Positions 45,041-54,492 of a stretch of 64,000 nt of DNA are shown one piece after another. The DNA lies in NCBI GenBank assembly GCA_933228895.1, contig OW121856.1, positions 104,569,027 to 104,633,026 of the forward strand, read 5' to 3'. The stretch's first letter is position 1. Each line of letters begins with the position of its first letter. The translations under genes and the position numbers were made by a program. This DNA comes from Platycnemis pennipes (lineage: Eukaryota; Arthropoda; Insecta; Odonata; Platycnemididae). The notes below the pieces were generated by a model. It did not search any database, was not told the DNA's origin, and worked only from the letters and a program-made list of their open reading frames with translations.

Positions 45041-45743
45041 ACAGCTGAAGATAAATAAAAAGAAGACTAAGATATTGGTGTGTAAGCAAGAAAGAAGAGG
45101 CCAAAACACATGTCAAACTAGGAAAACAAAAACTTGAAGAGGTGAAAGAGTTGTGTTACCTAGGAACCCGAGTAACCAACGATGGACGAAGCAAGAAAGA
45201 AATAGTTGGTAGAATAGCCCAGGCAAAGAGGGCATTCTATCAAAAGAAGAATCTAATTACAGCAGGAAATACAAGCGTAGAATTAAGGAAACAGTTTATC
45301 AGAACATACATCTGGAGCATGTTTTTTTACGGCAGTGAGGCATGGACGATGAGAGCAGTGGAGAAGAAAAGGGTGGAAGCATTCGAAATATGGTGCTACA
45401 GAAGAATGCTGAAGATTAAATGGACCGACCGAGTAAGTAACGAGGAAGTTCTGAGAAGAGTAGGAGAAAATAGAAGTCTGTTGACAACTCTAAAAATAAG
45501 AAGGGACGACTTAATCGGCCATATCTTGAGACATGATGGCCTGACGAAGACTATCGTCGAGGGAAAAATGAACAGGAAGATTGGAAAAGGCAGGCATCGT
45601 ATGAGATACACGGAACAGGTAAAGAGGGATGGAAAAGAGAAGAATTACGTCACAATTAAAAGGTTGGCCGATGGAAGAATCGAGTGGAAAGCTGCGTCAG
45701 ACCAATCCTTGGATTGTTGACCAGTGATTATGATGATGATGTC
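45041..45743 (+). pseudogene. RTE-type retrotransposon C-terminal fragment
   Basis: The frame 45142-45720 (192 codons) carries the C-terminal part of an RTE-type endonuclease/reverse transcriptase: ELCYLGTRVTNDGRSKKEI, RIAQAKRAFYQKK, FFYGSEAWTMR, FEIWCYRRMLKIKW, NEEVLRRVGENRSLL and LIGHILRHDGL. Upstream, 45041-45130 holds KINKKKTKILVCK in another frame, so a frameshift separates it. The element ends in GTTGACCAGTG and a GATGATGATG-like tail, typical of RTE. The catalytic reverse transcriptase and endonuclease domains are missing, so it is dead. The other 3' ends at 36.0-36.7, 49.8 and 51.5 kb belong to this family. Confidence 0.87.
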
Positions 45744-46433
45744 TTAATTTCCGAGCTCGATCTCGTTTCCACCCTTTGTGATTCGGCTTGAGTAAGCGAG
45801 CTATTAGAGAGCCTTTCCTCCCATAATTCCGTCGTTCACCCCAAAAAACTCGAACATTTGCGTCTAAGGGGCCACACAATATCTCTCGGTTCAGCCCGTA
45901 TTTATTCAGCGACTTTCAACTTCATAGATGCTTCAAGGGGTAGACCTTTCCGAATATGCGTTTGTTATTCGAGCGTTGCTTTGGAACGGACTTTCCAATT
46001 TACATCACGGAACAGGAGGAAGGAGATTCTCGGTGAATAGAATAGGATGCGATGAAATAAATTTAAATATATTCGTCACCAGTGGAAAAAGAGACTGGGT
46101 GGAAGGGAGCGTAGAGGAAAATAAAAAATCTGTGAAATAAATCTATGCGTAGCATAGAAAAATAATTGATGAGAAAACGCTCAACAATTTGGAAGTTATT
46201 AGCTATGGAAACAATCAAAATGTTTATGATCTTCTCAGGATCTTGGAAAAATGAGACGTCAATCGTTCTTCTACATCTATTTAAACTACTTCAGCTTAAT
46301 ATTCCGCATGCCACCTCGAGAGTGTGCGACAGGGAATGACTATTAAATAAGCCTGTGTAATTAATATGCATTAGTACATGAATAATAATTAAGGGAGCTA
46401 CGAACCACCCATGCACCGAGCAGGTGCCATTAA

Positions 46434-47060
46434 CATCTACAACTACATCTACACGATACCCTGCAAGCCACCGCGAGGGCGTGTGGCAGGGGATGAAGAT
46501 CACCAAGCATGCACAACTAACATGCAAACAAGCAACTATAGGGTCTCATGCAACTAGATTGTCAGTATTTATAGTATTTAAGGGGTTAATACATGCATTA
46601 TGCACAACAGACTACTCTAAAATATTTCACCTACCTATCCCTTTGCTATGCTGCCTATTCTGTTCTCTTAAAGTACGGGAGATACATCTACATCTACATA
46701 ATACCCTGCAAGCCACCATAATGGTGTGTGGCAGGGGGTGAACTCTCACCAAACATGCACTACATATCATGCAAAAAAAAGGATCAGTACTTGTATAGGT
46801 ACTGTTCAAAACTACGTTATTTAAAAAAAGATAAAAATAGCAAAACATACATGCAAAAACATGCCGTTAGTTGGGTTAGCTATAAGTCCTTATACCAACA
46901 TGCAGCTATCAATATTATCCATTTCTACACTCGTACTGGATATATTTACCGTTATTCATATCCCTAATAGTACGAGGAAAAAAGGATAAATGCCATTTTG
47001 AATCTATCGGTACGACAATATATCTCTCTAATCTTATTTATCTGGTCGAACGCTGTTTTT
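46434..47060 (-). mobile_element. LINE-B 3' end carrying a nested LINE-A
   Basis: LINE-B tail and stem-loop (ACACGATACCCTGCAAGCC, CGCGAGGGCGTGTGG), and UTR to 46680. It resumes at about 46986 with AATGCCATTTTGAATCTATCGG and ATCTTATTTATCTGGTCGAA. In between is a complete LINE-A 3' end in the same orientation. Confidence 0.8.
46682..46985 (-). mobile_element. LINE-A nested in LINE-B
   Basis: Tail TACATCTACATCTACATAATACC, LINE-A stem-loop (CATAATGGTGTGTGG) and UTR to TAGTACGAGGAAAAAAGG. Its 5' end lies at the position homologous to the LINE-B break point (AGTACGGGAGA versus AGTACGAGGAA), which hints at homology-guided insertion or template switching rather than a random site. Confidence 0.8.
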
Positions 47061-47319
47061 TTTTAATATGCGCATTAATATATTAGTTTCAACGAAATCA
47101 TAAAGATTTTATTGGTAAGTTGCTGAGCTTGTGCTGGAATTGATTCACTTCCACTTATTCGTCTGAACATGTTTCTAACTCATCCTTATTCCTTGAACTC
47201 AGACTTATTCCTATTGATTCATTGAACATTAATAAACAATATTATTATTATCGCTTGTTTCACGATTTGGCAATCTAAAATCCCTGATCTACTTGACGGG
47301 CGATTTAATCCACGATGAA

Positions 47320-48045
47320 ATACGAAAATGAAAAACGGTACAGTGGATCAAAGAGAGAAGGGTGAAATTCAGCAATGGAACCAGAGGAGATTCATCGTCG
47401 GTGGAAGGAATACGTCGAAGAAGTATTGGATAGCGGAAACAGATCTAGGAACTTAGACATAGAAGAGGAAAAGAACGTAAGTCCGGAAGAGCCGGGACCC
47501 AAAATACTGGATAGTGAGATAGAGAAGGCATTCTGAAAAGTGAAGCGGGTAAAGCGGTGGGGATAGTTAACATGCTATGTGAACTTCTGGAGAACCTAGA
47601 AATGAGTGGAAGTGAGAGATCATATTAACTTGTTTGTAGAATATACGAGGAGGGGGCTGATGGAATTGCGCATTTAAAAGAAGAAAACGCAGCACAGCTT
47701 CAAAGCCTCTTTATTTGGATTAACTTGGAAGGCAGCAACAACAATATCAACACAACTATTTATAAACAACAGTTTTTACTAATATATCTCCACTTAAAAG
47801 CTTATGTCGTCAATCCCATTCCATTCCTTAATTCTTCAAATTTAATTTTTGAGAGGGGCTTCGTTAGGGCATCAGCAATCATGTCCTCACTCCTGCAATA
47901 AACGAACTGAATAGTAACGACATAGTAGAATAGTAACCACACCATTAACCATTTTTCATTAAATCTCGTATTTAATGGGGGTTTGTATACGAGGAGGGGG
48001 CTTGGCCGGAGGATTTATTAAAAACCGTACCGTACCATTAAGGTT
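47320..48045 (+). pseudogene. RTE reverse transcriptase N-terminal fragment, split
   Basis: Interrupted frames read RWKEYVEEVLDSGNRSR, LDSEIEKAF then a stop, a KRVKAVGIVNMLCELLE segment, and CRIYEEG followed across the insert by AWPEDLLKTV. These match the start of RTE reverse transcriptase (RWKEHFxxLL, EIxxAI, LKxxKAPGxDxIPxELL, IWxxGxWPxDL). It decays after 48045. A 327-base copia-derived insert sits between 17-base direct repeats inside it. Confidence 0.75.
47659..47985 (-). mobile_element. Copia-type fragment inserted in the RTE, 17-base duplication
   Basis: TATACGAGGAGGGGGCT occurs at 47642-47658 and 47986-48002; the RTE reading frame continues after one copy. The minus strand of the insert encodes CRSEDMIADALTKPLSKIKF and EELRNGMGL then a stop (TAA complement at 47802-47804): the end of a Ty1/copia RNase H domain. 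Beyond it a purine stretch (AAGTGGAGAT) could be the polypurine tract, and an AATAAAG follows in the LTR-like remainder. The rest of the element is absent. 17 bases is far longer than the 4-6 expected for LTR integration. Confidence 0.75.
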
Positions 48046-48199
48046 ATCACAGCCAGTTCGCGGTCTCTCAATTTAGTACCATATTTATCGGCGATAGACA
48101 CGCAATTTTGTATTTATAATTTAGGGCCGAATTTTTTCAAGTTTTAGGCGTGACTTGTTTTTTATCACTTTATTGAATAATATAGGATCAATTGAAAGG

Positions 48200-48300
48200 A
48201 ACAAATTGAGTATATTTACGCAGAATTTTTTATTAGGTCACGACTTGTTTCAACGAACAGGTGTCTTCTTCAGTTACTTCACCTGAATTTTCACAGGTTT
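48200..48300 (-). repeat. Possible Penelope-like terminal fragment
   Basis: On the minus strand CTGAAGAAGACACCTGTTCG, TTGAAACAAGTCGTGACC and AATAAAAAATTCTGC follow the pattern CTGAAGA...GAAAC also seen in the arms at 44268-44632. No protein; weak evidence. Confidence 0.3.
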
Positions 48301-49039
48301 CGCCGCAAGGCATTGATTGAATAATAGGTATTTAGTTTTTTATAAATTAAAAAGCTGAGCATTCAGCTTATAAAGTACCTCTTATTATATATAGCCGTAA
48401 ATATTGAAAATATTCGTATTAATTTATGCATAAAGTTTCGAGGTTCAATATCTATTAATTTCAGCTTTTTCACTCGAATTTCCTATTTGACATTAGGTTA
48501 TGCGTTGTGCGGCAATAAATACGCTCAACTCAGTTGCCAACCAGAGTAATATCACATGTAATACAACGCCAATTCCAATCTGTCACTCCATTAAGGCCAA
48601 AAGCTACACACACTATTAACCAATAGTTTCAATTTCCTAAATATCACTCTCCCAGCAGGCAGGCACGTAGCCATTCAGCCCCACCGAAATTTTTTTCAAG
48701 CGATTTTGTTGTTCTGATTTTAACAGGGCATTATAATCCGGATTACACTGCGTATAATTGAAGTGCTAAGTGTCTTGAAACATGATCACTAGTTTGATGC
48801 ATGTGTGTGGATTTCTCTTTTCATCTGAAATGTAGGTACATATGCGTTGAACTTCTCTTCCGAGGCAGGTCAAATTAACTGCTTCATAACAAGGTAAGCG
48901 GCAAACCTTAACAGTGAGTAGAGATAGTAATTGGCACTGTGAAAGTAAATACCAATCACTCAAAATTAAGGGAAGAGATTTGTAACATGTCGGCGCCGAA
49001 CAGGCAAGGCTGATTTGAAGTTAGGCTACACTAGACATA
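48301..49039. other. No recognised feature
   Basis: AT-rich sequence; no frame, repeat or RNA gene that I can support. Confidence 0.45.
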
Positions 49040-49277
49040 TAAATAACATTGGTAGCTGCATGTTGGTATAAGGACTTGAAACTAACCCAACTAAGAGCAT
49101 GTTCTTGCATGTTTGCTTTGATATTTTTATCTTTTTTTAATTAGTGAAGTTTAGAACAGTATATAAATACTAATCCTTTTTTTATGCATGATATGTAGTG
49201 CATGCTTGGTGAGAATACACCCCCTGCCATACACCTTTATGGTGGCTTGCATGGTATTATGTAGATGTAGATGTAGA
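49040..49277 (+). mobile_element. LINE-A 3' end
   Basis: Sense orientation: GGTAGCTGCATGTTGG, the UTR with TATTTTTATCTTTTTTTAAT and ATGCATGATATGTAGTGCATG, the stem-loop CCCCCTGCCATACACC/GGTGGCTTGC, and a GTAGATGTAGATGTAGA tail. Confidence 0.85.
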
Positions 49278-49779
49278 CTTAGCCCCCGCCGAAGCAAATT
49301 GCAGGCTTGGTGCCTGCCAGAATGGGAATAATGTCGAAAATATATACACATGTGATGTGTATTTAAAATCTTAGGCAGAAATGCAAAGTACATTAATCAT
49401 GTCCCAAGCAACTGCAACTACTTCTGTTGTTCCCTTATCGCGATGCAGAGAAAAAGCAATTTAAACCTGTTTGTCTCTCAATACCTGTAACTGTTTTCAA
49501 AATTATGCTCTTGCCCACTATAGTGGGATGAAATTTTTAATACAGTCTCCCATTTAAAAGCTGTTAATATTTTCTCCCTGCCTCTTCTTCATTCCCTAAA
49601 AATCATATTGAATAAAGAATTATAACAGGATATTTAAACGCCATAAAACGCATTATTGTCCGATATCCTGCCATATCAAGCGATATGCGATATCATGCTA
49701 TATTTCCAATTATCATCGTGAATTCGACGTATGGACGCTTTAGCGAAATGAAGTAAATATACTGGTGAGATATTTAAAT

Positions 49780-49852
49780 TGGGCCGATGGAAGAATCTAG
49801 TGGAGGGCTGCGTCAAACCAATGCTAGGATTGTTGACCGATGCTAATGATAT
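49780..49852 (+). mobile_element. RTE 3' end
   Basis: GGGCCGATGGAAGAATCTAG, GGGCTGCGTCAAACC, GGATTGTTGACCGATGC and AATGAT: the last about 25 codons and tail of the RTE seen at 45041. Confidence 0.75.
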
Positions 49853-49879
49853 TTAAATCCTTTTATGACACAATCCTCA

Positions 49880-50030
49880 CCAATAAGAACAACCTTTTTG
49901 TTTAACCCTGGACTGTGAATCCACACCACCGCCTTCCCCTAATATATATCCCTACATCTACCCAACAAAATCATATCTGTCCTCAATGGCGCAAGTGACC
50001 TCAGCTGTCGGTCGCCTCCGTAAATAAAAA
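49880..50030 (+). repeat. Possible SINE 3' part
   Basis: GGCGCAAGTGACCTCAG and TCGGTCGCCTCCGTAAATA resemble the end of the SINE at 25155-25490 (GCGCAAATGACCCTAGG, TCGGTCGCCTCC). The head is missing. Confidence 0.35.
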
Positions 50031-50179
50031 CTACTACGATTTCCTGGCAGGCTTTTTCCCTTCCTACCCAGCGCCGTCCAAAAACTTTTCCGTTTTCCCT
50101 TTCTTTTTGAACGGTAGGCGTCAATTACGGGTTTCCGGAGGAGCCGCTGAAAGCGATGTGGAAAAATAGGATGAAATTG

Positions 50180-50800
50180 CTTCTTCGCGACCCCTCCCCA
50201 CTGGGGCACAGCCTCAAAACACTGTCTTCTCCTTTTGATCTTCCTTCCCGACCTCCCGTCGAGAGAGGGGACAAGTCGGTTTTGCCTCGGCCGTCTTATA
50301 ATTTGGGGAGGGCATTGAAATGCAATCGATGTGCCCTCTCGCAAAGTGTTCCTGTGTGTGTGTGGGGGGGGGGGGGGGGAGGGGGAGGACTGATGTGGCT
50401 TCTCCACATGGGGAGTCTCCTGACCACACGCGCACTCCTCTCTACCCATCTTCCCCCACCCTCTCTACATCTTTTCCTTTTTTCTCTCTCCCCCTTCCAC
50501 TTCTCACTCTCCCCACCACTTCCGACTTCCTCCCCGCGCTGTTTCCACAACTGCCTTCACTCCAAAGTCAGTTCCCGTCAACCCCTCTTTACTCCTCCCC
50601 CTCCTGGGTGTTGCCTTTTCTTCCTCCCCCACCCTCCAGGGGAACAACTCCTCTTCCTCTGGCCTCCCCCACCCTACGACCCTCAAAACCCCTCTTAGCT
50701 CCCCTTTGGAGAGGCGGTCCCGGCCTGCGTCCACCTGTTCCACCTCCCTATTCCCCTCCCCACTCTCCCCCTCTCCATCCCCCGCCCTCTTTCCATATCG
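50180..50800. other. Pyrimidine-rich tract and G run, no gene
   Basis: Strongly C/T-rich at 50425-50800, preceded by GTGTGTGTGTG and 16 consecutive G at about 50364-50379. Long frames on both strands (50156-50934, 49958-50550) are Pro/Ser/Leu or Gly/Glu/Arg low complexity caused by this composition. Confidence 0.6.
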
Positions 50801-50913
50801 ATGCCTCCGCGAAAATACATTGTCATACTCGGGCCGCAGTTATTTTCGTGGGCCGCCCACGACGTCCATCCGGCTCTCGTCCGATGCAGGGCCGCGGTTT
50901 GGAGGTGGCGATC

Positions 50914-51245
50914 TTCCAGGGGGGCTGTGTTTGAAACCATCGAGATTATTATCTCTAATAGGTAACCAAGGAGTCACGTGGTATAAACACGAACGGTGCA
51001 CAAATTTGGTCTATTATAATCGTACATTACAATCTCGCTAAATATTGTTTTACACGAGTTTTATCTTATCTGACTCAAATATAGAGCCTTAGAGCGAGGA
51101 AAACTAAAAAAAAAACAATTATTGACATTGTAATGAGCGATACGAACACACCAAATATTCGATCCCTTTCTTGTTTGTACCACGTGACTCCTTGGTTACC
51201 TATTCGAGATAATCTCGATGGTTTCAAACACAGCCCCCCTGGGCT
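50914..51245. mobile_element. Fold-back MITE, family M, copy 2 (best preserved)
   Basis: Left terminus CCAGGGGGGCTGTGTTTGAA and GGTAACCAAGGAGTCACGTGG; the right terminus reads TTCAAACACAGCCCCCCTGG with CCACGTGACTCCTTGGTTACC. The arms extend roughly 150 bases and cover nearly the whole element. No ORF of its own and no clear target duplication, so the superfamily is unassigned. Confidence 0.8.
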
Positions 51246-51474
51246 CGCTGCCGTGATCCCCAAAGATTAAACAATTGACTCCGCGAAACCGCATTGACTG
51301 CGCGATACCTCGTAAGGGGAACGAGAACATTTAAAACGCACTTTTCCACAGCCCTTAATCCCCGATGCGAGCGGCTAATGTTTTATCACGCGCCAAGCAT
51401 CTTCAACTAGACTTTCTTCCTTCTCCTTCCCTCGTACTATTAGAAATATAAACAGTTGTGTAAAACAGGATGTA

Positions 51475-51578
51475 AAAGAGAAGAATTACGTCAATATGAA
51501 AAGGTTGGCTGATAGAAGAATCGAGTGGAAAGCTGCGTCAAACCAATCCTAGGATTGTTGACCGATGATGATGAAATA
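51475..51578 (+). mobile_element. RTE 3' end
   Basis: AAGAGAAGAATTACGTCAA, AGGTTGGCTGATAGAAGAA, TGGAAAGCTGCGTCAAACC, GGATTGTTGACC and GATGATGATGAAA match 45640-45743 nearly base for base. Confidence 0.85.
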
Positions 51579-51589
51579 GTTGTGAATAC

Positions 51590-51842
51590 ATCCACTAAAG
51601 TATGCTCAGATATAACAATGGATAGTCTTGGTGGTTGCACGTTGATGTAAGGATTTGACGCTAACCCAACTAATAATATGATTGTACATGCTGACTTTGC
51701 TGTTTCAATCATTTTTTTCCTTGCTATATTTCGATTAGTAAATATTTATTAATCATTGTAAAGCACAATTGGTTGAGAAATGCTTAGTGTAACTTCACTC
51801 CACGCACACACCTTTGTAGTGGCTTGTGGGGTATTTTGTAGT
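51590..51842 (+). mobile_element. Old LINE-A 3' end
   Basis: GGTGGTTGCACGTTGATGTAAGG, CTAACCCAACTAATAATATG, and a degenerate stem-loop CACACACCTTTGTAGTGGC, GTGGGGTATTTTGTAG. Heavily diverged. Confidence 0.65.
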
Positions 51843-51889
51843 AGCAGGGAGTAACGTTTTTAAATTGCTGTCTTGATGAGAATATAGCT

Positions 51890-51985
51890 ACTATACTTAT
51901 TAAGCATGATATGTGAAGCACGTTTGCAGTAAGTTCACCCCCTGCCACACACCTTTATGGTGGCTTGCAGTATATTATGTAAAGA
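51890..51985 (+). mobile_element. Short LINE-A tail
   Basis: AAGCATGATATGTGAAGCACG, TTCACCCCCTGCCACACACC, TTTATGGTGGCTTGCAG, and a decayed tail TATTATGTAAAGAG. Confidence 0.75.
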
Positions 51986-53374
51986 GTAATGCGTAAAGAA
52001 CTCTTAAGGTCTAAGGCAAGGGGCTAATGATCACCAAAAGTGCACCATAGTAAGAGTTTTTTGTGTATCTAAATATCAAGCGGTATAAAACTTATAATAA
52101 ACATTTGTTATAAGTCCTGCACTATTACATATATTTATTACACTTAACAGTCAGTCAGCGTTAACAGAGTTACGTCATTTTTTCGGTCATACTGCCAACG
52201 ATGCCAACTAGTGATACTACCAACAAGACACCTACCTAACGGTTATTAGGACACCTATTGAAATATCATATTGTCACATGTATTAGGAAATTTTACCGTT
52301 CTGCAATCTAGTCTCTCATCTTGTTTTTCTTAATTGAATTGTCCTTTAGAATGTGGGTGAGCTAAAAACATTTCTAACGTTAACGAGAAAAAACCGTATG
52401 CCTTGCCAAGGAAACTAACAAATAAGCAAAAGGCAGGCGGTGTTCTGTGTCTTAAAGGCTTCATCTCAAGCGCTACGTGTGAACTGAAGGTCCGAAAAAA
52501 TAAATATTCCACTTAGGGAATGAACAACAAAGTTCAAAGGATGAAAAGGTATTTCGAGGAAAAATTTTTGAAATCATAATGTGGGAGCTGTACTTGGACT
52601 TCGATGGTGGTATTGGTAGATGATATTAAGGTTTCCAGCGATATTATAATTAATTGGTGACTTGATTAAACTTGATTCAGACAAGAAATAGTGGAAGCCC
52701 TGTAAGAAGTAGTTAATGGTAAGACGTAGTGAAACGTTTCCTTCCTGAGAACATTTTGGTAAAGTTACACCATTTAATATTTTCATTCGTGGCTGTTTTA
52801 GTTCGGAATTTTCATGTATCAAAATGAAACCAATCGGGAATGAAAATATCAAGCAGTAGAAAATTTCAAATATTCATCATGGGCACAGGGTAATTTTTAA
52901 TCGCAGTATAGGTACATATTTCTTTTGCATGCTCTGTATAAAAATATGGTTAGTGAAATTTAAATTCTTTCCCATATTGTTCATCAGAGTCTTTTTTTCT
53001 GTTCAAATAAGGATAAATGATAGATATACTTATCAATATTTCAAAGACTGCATTTCATTCAATGAATCAAATTTAAAAATTACGTTCCGAAAGGTTACAG
53101 ACTTCCATAGTGCCGTAAGCTCAGCTCTGTCTCGTAAGGTCCCTCATCGAACTTTATCCACTGACTGTAAGTACTTTACCCACAAAACGAGCTTGGCTCG
53201 TTCTAAGAATTGAAGTAACCTTTGTTTATAGCTCTAACGGAAAGAGTTGATGAACCGATAAGCTGTTCATTTCCATTCTTAGCTCTATCCTTAAACCTTT
53301 GTGTTAAACTCATTCTTAGTGCTATAGAGAAACCGTCGTGAAATTGCTACAAGAGATTTACATCCACAGAGCAA
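51986..53374. other. No recognised feature
   Basis: AT-rich. The frames 52574-52852 minus and 52929-53213 plus show no known domain. Confidence 0.45.
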
Positions 53375-53905
53375 CCTGCAAGTTATCTCAAGATTGTGTG
53401 ACAGGACTTCTACAGACTATACTAATAATTGTTCACCTACCTATCCCTTTGCTATGATGCCTATTGTGCTCTCTTATGGTACGCGGTAAAAGTGTAATTT
53501 TAAATCTATCGGTACGACAATCTATCACTCTAATCTTCTTCATCTCATCAAACCTATCGTAATACGCGGGGATTCTTAATATGTTCTAACGTCTTCTGTA
53601 AACAAATCGGCTTCAAATTTACTTAAAAGGCTTAACCTAAATTTTAACCTGCGTTATGATAGTAATTCCTATCCTAGTTCTTCTAGTAAAGCCGCAACGC
53701 TAATACAATTATCTTAACGGCCTTTAACTAATCTATATGATCTCCTTTGCACACGCTCTAATTCCTGTATCATACTTTCCTCGTACGGATCCCATATGCT
53801 AGAGGCATATTCTAAATGAGGGCTGACAAGCGTAAAATAGCTTCTTTTTCGTACTCTCTCATTTGCCTAGAAATCTTTTTACGAATCCTAATCTACGGCT
53901 TGGTA
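53375..53905 (-). pseudogene. LINE-D: diverged C-terminal LINE fragment
   Basis: On the minus strand, broken frames give LGFVKRF, YFTLVSPHLEYASSIWDPYEE, QELERVQRRSYRLVKGR, RRLKFRLSLLSKFEADLFTE and [10 protein letters not shown]. It aligns with LINE-A/B but differs at many positions, with an altered tail (ATTTACATCCACAGAGC) and stop codons. Probably a fourth subfamily or an old relative of LINE-B. Confidence 0.75.
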
Positions 53906-53916
53906 CACTAGTAAGA

Positions 53917-53990
53917 ACCCCGGTAGCCGGGGTGATATGGGCCCGATGCCCATAAGACACATATGCGTGGTCTTAACGGCTCAACGGCTC
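53917..53990. repeat. Three consecutive short hairpins plus an 8-base tandem repeat
   Basis: ACCCCGG-TAG-CCGGGGT (53917-53933), ATGGGC-CCGAT-GCCCAT (53937-53953), TAAGAC...GTCTTA (53953-53975) and AACGGCTC twice (53975-53990). It lies between two LINE fragments of opposite orientation. Function unknown; it may be a structured RNA or the core of another repeat. Confidence 0.6.
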
Positions 53991-54492
53991 TTATAGAGAC
54001 GGTACGATAACTATATTAGCGTAACCAGACTATGAAATGAATTAAAATGGGAATCATTGCCAGATCGTAGGCTGAAATTTACACTTAATCTCTTAAATAA
54101 ATTCTAAGATGATTTTTTCACTTATGACGTTAAAAATATTTTGCGAACTCTCTCTTTATATGGTAGTTTGGACCATAATCACAAAATTAGAGAAACTGAT
54201 TGTCGAACTGACAGATTGTCCTTTTCCCCTCGTACAATTGGGGATATGAATAGCGGTAAATATTTCGAATAGCATGGGTAGTTTGCATGTTGGCATGAGG
54301 ACTTCCCAACGAACAGCATGTTTTTTCTTGTTTGTTTTGCTATTTTTATCCTTTTTTTTAAAAATTGAAGTTTATACTAGCATATTATTGCCAATCCTTT
54401 TTTATGCATGATATGTTATTCATGTTTGGTATGAATTCTCCCCCTGCCACACACTTTTATGGTGGCTTGTAGGGTATTATGTTGGTGTAGTT
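53985..54492 (+). pseudogene. LINE-A C-terminus and 3' end
   Basis: Starts in the GRYDN block (GAGACGGTACGATAACTAT). SLP-DRRLKFTLNLLNKF, VKNILRT-like and FGP-type codons are followed by stops, then the UTR (GCATGTTGGCATGAGG), and the stem-loop CCCCCTGCCACACACTTTTATGGTGG with a degenerate tail TTATGTTGGTGTAG. Confidence 0.8.

Noticed and set aside
45396..45611. Minus strand ORF opposite the RTE fragment
   Set aside because: Antisense shadow of the RTE C-terminal coding region.
50156..50934. Long overlapping ORFs of 180 and 204 codons with Pro/Ser-rich products
   Set aside because: Open because of C/T-rich composition; frames are open on both strands and no domain is visible.
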